A stretch of DNA of 64,000 bases. It comes from Pseudescherichia sp031998825 (GTDB lineage: Bacteria; Pseudomonadota; Gammaproteobacteria; Enterobacterales; Enterobacteriaceae). The stretch's first letter is position 1. Every line of letters begins with the position of its first letter. A program made the translations under genes and the position numbers. Location: NCBI RefSeq assembly GCF_031998825.1, contig NZ_DAMACX010000024.1, forward strand, positions 6,832-70,831, given 5' to 3'. Shown piece after piece: positions 60,642 to 64,000 of this stretch. A model generated the notes under the pieces. That model was not told the DNA's origin. It saw only the letters and a list, made by a program, of their open reading frames with translations, and did no database searches.

Positions 60642-61729
60642 TGGGTTACGGCGCCGCACTGATACCGGCTTACCGCGTCACGCTAGAAAGCATGGATATT
60701 ACAACCACAATTGAGTCACGCCTGATATCGCTGACGCATACGGACAACAGAGGGTTTGAGGCTGACCAGCTGGATCTGGAACTGGATGATGCTGACGGAC
60801 TGCTGGAATTACCCCGCCGTGGTGCAGTGCTGTCACTGGCGATTGGCTGGCAGGGCGAACCGCTATATGTAAAGGGACAATTTACGGTAGACGAAATCGA
60901 ACACTCAGGTGCGCCGGACAGGTTAACTATCCGCGCGCGTTCGGCTGACTTCCGCAGCACTCTGAACATCAAGCGGGAAAAATCATGGCATAACACTACG
61001 GTCGGGGCGGTCGTCAGCGAGATGGCCGCCAGGCACAAACTGCAGCAGGCAATTGGCGACGATATGGCAAAGCAGCCGGTGGACCATATCGATCAGACCA
61101 ATGAGTCTGACGGGTCGTTTCTGATGAGGCTGGCGCGCCAGTATGGCGCTATTGCGTCAGTTAAAAACGGCAACCTCATGTTCATCCGCCAGGGGCAGGG
61201 CGTGACGGCCAGCGGTAAGGCTTTGCCTGTAATGACGATCACCCGTTCCAGCGGTGACGGCCACCGGTTCAGTATGGCCGATCGCGGAGCCTATACGGGC
61301 GTGGTTGCCAGCTGGCTGCATACCAAAGAGCCGACAAATAAGCAGGAGGTTGAGGTTAAGCGCCGCCGCCGTCGCCAGGCAGCTGACAAACCTACAAAAG
61401 CCCCGGAGCCGAAACAGGGTGATTATCTGATCGGGACCGATGAAAACGTTAAGGTTCTGAGCCGTACCTATGCCAACAGAGCCAATGCCGAACGCGCCGC
61501 CAAAATGACGTGGGAGCGACTCCAGCGCGGAGCGGCAACGTTTTCTATCACACTGGCTAAAGGGCGCGGCGATCTGTTCCCGGAGCTTCCGGTAAGGGTC
61601 AGCGGATTTAAGGGGCCAATAGACGAAGGGGAATGGACGATTACAACTGTTACCAACACTATCGGTGAGGGCGGCTTCACTACCTCGCTGGAGTTAGAGG
61701 TAAAAATAGGCGATCTCGATATGGAATGA
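60638..61729 (+). CDS. D: Baseplate hub protein gpD
   Basis: 363 residues (P2 387), phage late control D family: PAYRVTLESMDITTTIESRLISLTHTDNRGFEADQLDLELDD and YANRANAERAAKMTWERLQRGAATFSITLA. Structural like VgrG N-terminus, hub holding the spike gpV. Its stop overlaps a weak upstream extension of ogr. Confidence 0.95.
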   Translation: MMGYGAALIPAYRVTLESMDITTTIESRLISLTHTDNRGFEADQLDLELDDADGLLELPRRGAVLSLAIGWQGEPLYVKGQFTVDEIEHSGAPDRLTIRARSADFRSTLNIKREKSWHNTTVGAVVSEMAARHKLQQAIGDDMAKQPVDHIDQTNESDGSFLMRLARQYGAIASVKNGNLMFIRQGQGVTASGKALPVMTITRSSGDGHRFSMADRGAYTGVVASWLHTKEPTNKQEVEVKRRRRRQAADKPTKAPEPKQGDYLIGTDENVKVLSRTYANRANAERAAKMTWERLQRGAATFSITLAKGRGDLFPELPVRVSGFKGPIDEGEWTITTVTNTIGEGGFTTSLELEVKIGDLDME

Positions 61730-61794
61730 AATGTTCACAAATTGGATTAATCCTGTATCATTATTTCCCATGTGTGATTAGCGAGGATATGGAA

Positions 61795-62013
61795 ATGATG
61801 ATTTGCCCGCTTTGCGGAAGTGCAGGGCATACGCGCAGTAGCTTTCAAATTTCGACTACAACGAAAGAAAGATACATTCAATGCCAAAATCTGGAGTGCA
61901 GCCATACCTTCGTAACGCATGAGACATTTGTAAGAACTGTTAGCAATCCAAACAAGATTAGCTCTGCCCCGCCGCATCCAGATAAAGGCGGCCAATCACA
62001 CATGAATTTTTGA
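61795..62013 (+). CDS. ogr: Ogr/Delta late-gene activator
   Basis: 72 residues, equal to P2 Ogr. Zinc finger with CPLCG at the start and CQNLECSHTF (CxxC…CxxxxC), then VTHETFVRTV. It binds TGT-N12-ACA boxes and contacts the RNA polymerase alpha subunit, switching on the three late promoters. Start ATG 61795 has GAGG eight bases upstream; in-frame codons at 61726 and 61789 are disfavoured. Confidence 0.95.
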   Translation: MMICPLCGSAGHTRSSFQISTTTKERYIQCQNLECSHTFVTHETFVRTVSNPNKISSAPPHPDKGGQSHMNF

Positions 62014-62019
62014 AGTAAG

Positions 62020-62042
62020 CCCGCTCAAAAGCGGGTTTTTTT
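62020..62042 (+). terminator. Terminator of ogr
   Basis: CCCGC-TCAAAA-GCGGG followed by seven T, 6 bp after ogr. Confidence 0.85.
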
Positions 62043-62092
62043 ATGGCAAAAAAGGAATTGAGTTACGCGGAAGGTAAAAGCTGCAAAAATAC

Positions 62093-62111
62093 TGCTGCCA
62101 TTTTGCTGCCA
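62093..62111. promoter_or_regulatory. Candidate integrase arm-type site, right
   Basis: TGCTGCCATTTTGCTGCCA, same as 31772-31790. It lies 65 bp from the attR core in non-coding phage DNA. The reversed reading spells GSKMAA as in the int C-terminus, so a remnant of an older integrase end is an alternative. Confidence 0.6.
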
Positions 62112-62133
62112 ATGAATAAGTCATAAACAAAAA

Positions 62134-62152
62134 GCCACCCTTTGCAGGTGGC
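62134..62152 (-). terminator. Phage-supplied terminator for ileX
   Basis: GCCACC-CTTTGCA-GGTGGC with a T-run on the minus strand, ~30 bp after the tRNA end. It is similar but not identical to the displaced host copy at 31579-31605. Confidence 0.8.
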
Positions 62153-62175
62153 TTATATTGCTGATTTTTTTAATG

Positions 62176-62227
62176 AAATTTGGTGGCCCCTGTTGGGTTT
62201 GAACCAACGACCAAGCGATTATGAGTC
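62176..62227. repeat. attR: 52-bp core
   Basis: Identical to 31627-31678; overlaps the 3' part of the intact ileX gene, so insertion left the tRNA functional. Confidence 0.95.
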
Positions 62228-62256
62228 GCCTGCTCTAACCACTGAGCTAAGGGGCC
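62181..62256 (-). tRNA. ileX: tRNA-Ile2 (CAU anticodon, lysidine type)
   Basis: A 76-base cloverleaf with encoded CCA: GGCCCCTTAGC acceptor start, TTAGCTCAGTGG-type D-arm, anticodon CAU at 62223-62221, GGTTCAAACCC T-arm. It matches E. coli ileX, whose C34 is modified to lysidine by TilS to read AUA; it is not tRNA-Met. It hosts the prophage at its 3' end. Confidence 0.93.
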
Positions 62257-62381
62257 GTGGCGAGGGATTATAATGTAACTGGTGGCTGCAATCCAGTCAT
62301 TCGGGTGTGCATGGTGCTTTTATAAACAACCTATAATCAACCCGTTATACCTACATTTTGGTCAATTCACCTGGAGCAATG

Positions 62382-62888
62382 ATGATAAACGATATTCTCG
62401 CGCCGGGCCTGCGGGTGGTGTTTTGCGGCATCAATCCAGGCAAATCGTCGGCACATACGGGTTTCCACTTCGCCCACCCCGGTAACCGCTTCTGGAAGGT
62501 GATCTACCAGGCGGGCTTTACGGAGCAGCAGCTGAAGCCGGAAGAGGAGCAGCGGCTGCTGGATACCCGCTGCGGTATCACCATGCTGGTGGAGCGCCCA
62601 ACGGTGCAGGCCAGCGAGGTCGAGCTGCACGAGCTGCGTACCGGCGGACGGGACCTGATTAAGAAAATTGAGGACTACCAGCCGGACGCGCTGGCGATCC
62701 TCGGCAAGCAGGCCTTTGAGCAGGCGTTTAGTCAGCGCGGGGTGGCATGGGGGAAACAGAACATTACCATCGGTGCCACAGAGGTATGGGTGCTGCCGAA
62801 CCCCAGCGGCTTAAACCGTGCAACGCTGGATAAGCTGGTGGAGTCATACAAGGAGTTAGATCAGGCGTTAGTGGCACGAGGCTTGTAG
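62382..62888 (+). CDS. mug: G/U mismatch-specific uracil-DNA glycosylase Mug
   Basis: 168 residues from ATG 62382, as in E. coli Mug; GGAG is 5 bases upstream. Motif 1 CGINPGKSSAHTG (~15-27) holds the catalytic Asn18; motif 2 VLPNPSGLNR (~138-147). It removes uracil and ethenocytosine opposite G. Convergent with rpoD across a REP pair. Confidence 0.96.
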   Translation: MINDILAPGLRVVFCGINPGKSSAHTGFHFAHPGNRFWKVIYQAGFTEQQLKPEEEQRLLDTRCGITMLVERPTVQASEVELHELRTGGRDLIKKIEDYQPDALAILGKQAFEQAFSQRGVAWGKQNITIGATEVWVLPNPSGLNRATLDKLVESYKELDQALVARGL

Positions 62889-62957
62889 GCCGGGTCAGCG
62901 CAGCGCCACCCGGCAGAACGGCATTACGCCTGATGGCGCTGCGCTTATCAGGCCTAC
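62886..62957. repeat. BIME: two inverted REP units
   Basis: GTAGGCCGGGTCAGCGCAGC … CACCCGGC (62886-62916) and its inverted partner CGCCTGATGGCGCTGCGCTTATCAGGCC (62929-62956) lie between convergent mug and rpoD. Confidence 0.85.
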
Positions 62958-62968
62958 ATGTAGCCAAT

Positions 62969-62994
62969 AAAAAAGCCCTCCGGAGAGGGCTTTT
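62969..62994. terminator. Bidirectional terminator between mug and rpoD
   Basis: GCCCTC-CGGA-GAGGGC with A6 before and T4 after; works for rpoD on the minus strand, 17 bp past its stop. Confidence 0.85.
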
Positions 62995-63010
62995 CTTTTA
63001 ACGGTAACGA

Positions 63011-64000
63011 TTAATCGTCGAGGAAGCTACGCAACACTTCAGAGCGGCTCGGATGGCGCAGCTTACGCAGCGCTTTCGCTTCGATCTGACGGATACGTTC
63101 ACGGGTAACGTCGAACTGCTTACCTACCTCTTCCAGAGTGTGGTCAGTATTCATATCGATACCGAAACGCATACGCAGCACTTTCGCTTCACGGGCGGTC
63201 AGGCCAGCCAGCACGTCGTGCGTGGCGGCACGCAGGCTCTCGGTGGTGGCAGAGTCCAGCGGCAGCTCGAGGGTGGTATCCTCGATGAAGTCACCCAGAT
63301 GCGAATCTTCGTCGTCACCAATCGGCGTCTCCATGGAGATCGGCTCTTTGGCAATCTTCAGCACCTTACGGATCTTATCTTCCGGCATCAGCATGCGCTC
63401 GGCCAGCTCTTCCGGCGTCGGCTCGCGGCCCATCTCCTGCAGCATCTGACGGGAGATACGGTTGAGCTTGTTGATGGTCTCAATCATATGCACCGGGATA
63501 CGGATGGTACGCGCCTGGTCGGCGATAGAGCGGGTGATCGCCTGACGGATCCACCAGGTGGCATAGGTCGAGAACTTATAGCCACGACGGTATTCGAACT
63601 TATCAACCGCTTTCATCAGGCCGATGTTACCTTCCTGAATCAGGTCGAGGAACTGCAGACCACGGTTGGTGTATTTCTTGGCGATAGAGATAACCAGACG
63701 CAGGTTCGCTTCTACCATCTCTTTCTTCGCACGGCGGGCTTTCGCTTCACCGATAGACATGCGACGGTTGATGTCCTTAACCTGTTCGATAGTCAGGCCG
63801 GTCTCTTCTTCAATCTGCTGCAGCTTCTGCAGGCCACGATGCACGTCTTCAGCTACATCCTGCAGCTTCTCGGACCATGGCTTGTTCATCGCCAGCGCAG
63901 CATTGAACCAGGTCTCGCTGGTTTCGTTGCCGGTGAAGAGGGTGATGAAGTTCTTCTTCGGCATTTTGCACTGCTCAACGCACATCTTCATGATGATGCG
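63011..64000 (-). CDS. rpoD: RNA polymerase sigma-70 (RpoD), 3' part
   Basis: The last ~330 residues of sigma-70, reading off the window edge. Region 2 (EGNIGLMKAVDKFEYRRGYKFSTYATWWIRQAI), region 3 (RTIRIPVHMIETINKL) and region 4 with the -35-binding helix (VTRERIRQIEAKALRKLRHPSRS) are intact; it ends SFLDD as in E. coli. The true start lies outside. Confidence 0.98.
   Translation of the reverse strand, partial: RIIMKMCVEQCKMPKKNFITLFTGNETSETWFNAALAMNKPWSEKLQDVAEDVHRGLQKLQQIEEETGLTIEQVKDINRRMSIGEAKARRAKKEMVEANLRLVISIAKKYTNRGLQFLDLIQEGNIGLMKAVDKFEYRRGYKFSTYATWWIRQAITRSIADQARTIRIPVHMIETINKLNRISRQMLQEMGREPTPEELAERMLMPEDKIRKVLKIAKEPISMETPIGDDEDSHLGDFIEDTTLELPLDSATTESLRAATHDVLAGLTAREAKVLRMRFGIDMNTDHTLEEVGKQFDVTRERIRQIEAKALRKLRHPSRSEVLRSFLDD

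Larger units (their letters stand above)
31627..62227. mobile_element. P2/186-type prophage in ileX
   Basis: About 30.5 kb between the 52-bp att repeats. It carries the whole P2 gene order: integrase, 186-type repressor control region, gpA, cos, capsid, lysis, tail and ogr genes, all open. It lacks the P2 old and tin genes and the Z/fun gene. The Apl/CII/Fil/CI set is of the 186 type rather than P2 C/Cox. No disabling lesion is visible, so it looks inducible. Confidence 0.95.

Overview
The window is chromosomal DNA from an enterobacterium close to Enterobacter, Leclercia or Lelliottia. The genus is inferred: gene content and order follow the Escherichia coli rpoD–mug–ileX–yqjH–yqjI–aer–patA–fadH–rlmG–ygjP–ygjR–alx–sstT–uxaA–uxaC–exuT–exuR–yqjA–mzrA–yqjC–yqjD–yqjE–yqjK block, and the proteins match in length and sequence, but the accessory genes differ.

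Layout. 1–22.7 kb is conserved host backbone. It holds membrane and stress genes (yqjK, yqjE, yqjD, yqjC, mzrA, yqjA), hexuronate catabolism and its regulator (exuR, exuT, uxaC, uxaA), the serine/threonine symporter sstT, alx with its manganese/pH riboswitch, ygjR, ygjP, rlmG, fadH, patA, two FliA-driven chemoreceptors (aer and an extra receptor) and the yqjI/yqjH nickel–iron pair. 22.7–31.6 kb is an accessory segment beside the ileX tRNA gene. It carries a coiled-coil protein with an HPD motif, two YahK-like zinc alcohol dehydrogenases, a Fic protein with repeats at its start, a secreted amidohydrolase, an HxlR regulator with a perfect operator palindrome, and an AT-rich remnant of a type VI secretion Hcp–toxin–immunity cassette.

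31.63–62.23 kb is an apparently complete P2/186-type prophage in the 3' end of ileX, bounded by 52-bp direct repeats. Its order is int, a 186-type cI, apl/cox, cII, fil, small early genes, a Dam-type methylase, a PP-loop PAPS-reductase-like protein, the gpA replication initiator, an SOS-type locus, cos, then the full P2 late set: Q, P / O, N, M, L, X, holin, lysozyme, lysA-like, lysB, lysC, R, S / V, W, J, I, H, G / FI, FII, E, E', T, U, D, ogr. Late genes fall into operons that each begin with the dyad TTGT-N12-ACAA, the expected Ogr site, so Ogr at the right end probably switches on all three. No frameshift or stop was seen in any essential phage gene.

The most unusual part is 40.0–40.7 kb, where 186 carries its LexA-controlled antirepressor gene tum. 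Here a near-perfect LexA box with a second overlapping box precedes a 62-residue protein of unknown type and a 107-residue protein that begins exactly like processed UmuD' but lacks the nucleophile serine. 62.2–64 kb returns to backbone: intact ileX, mug, a REP pair and the 3' part of rpoD.
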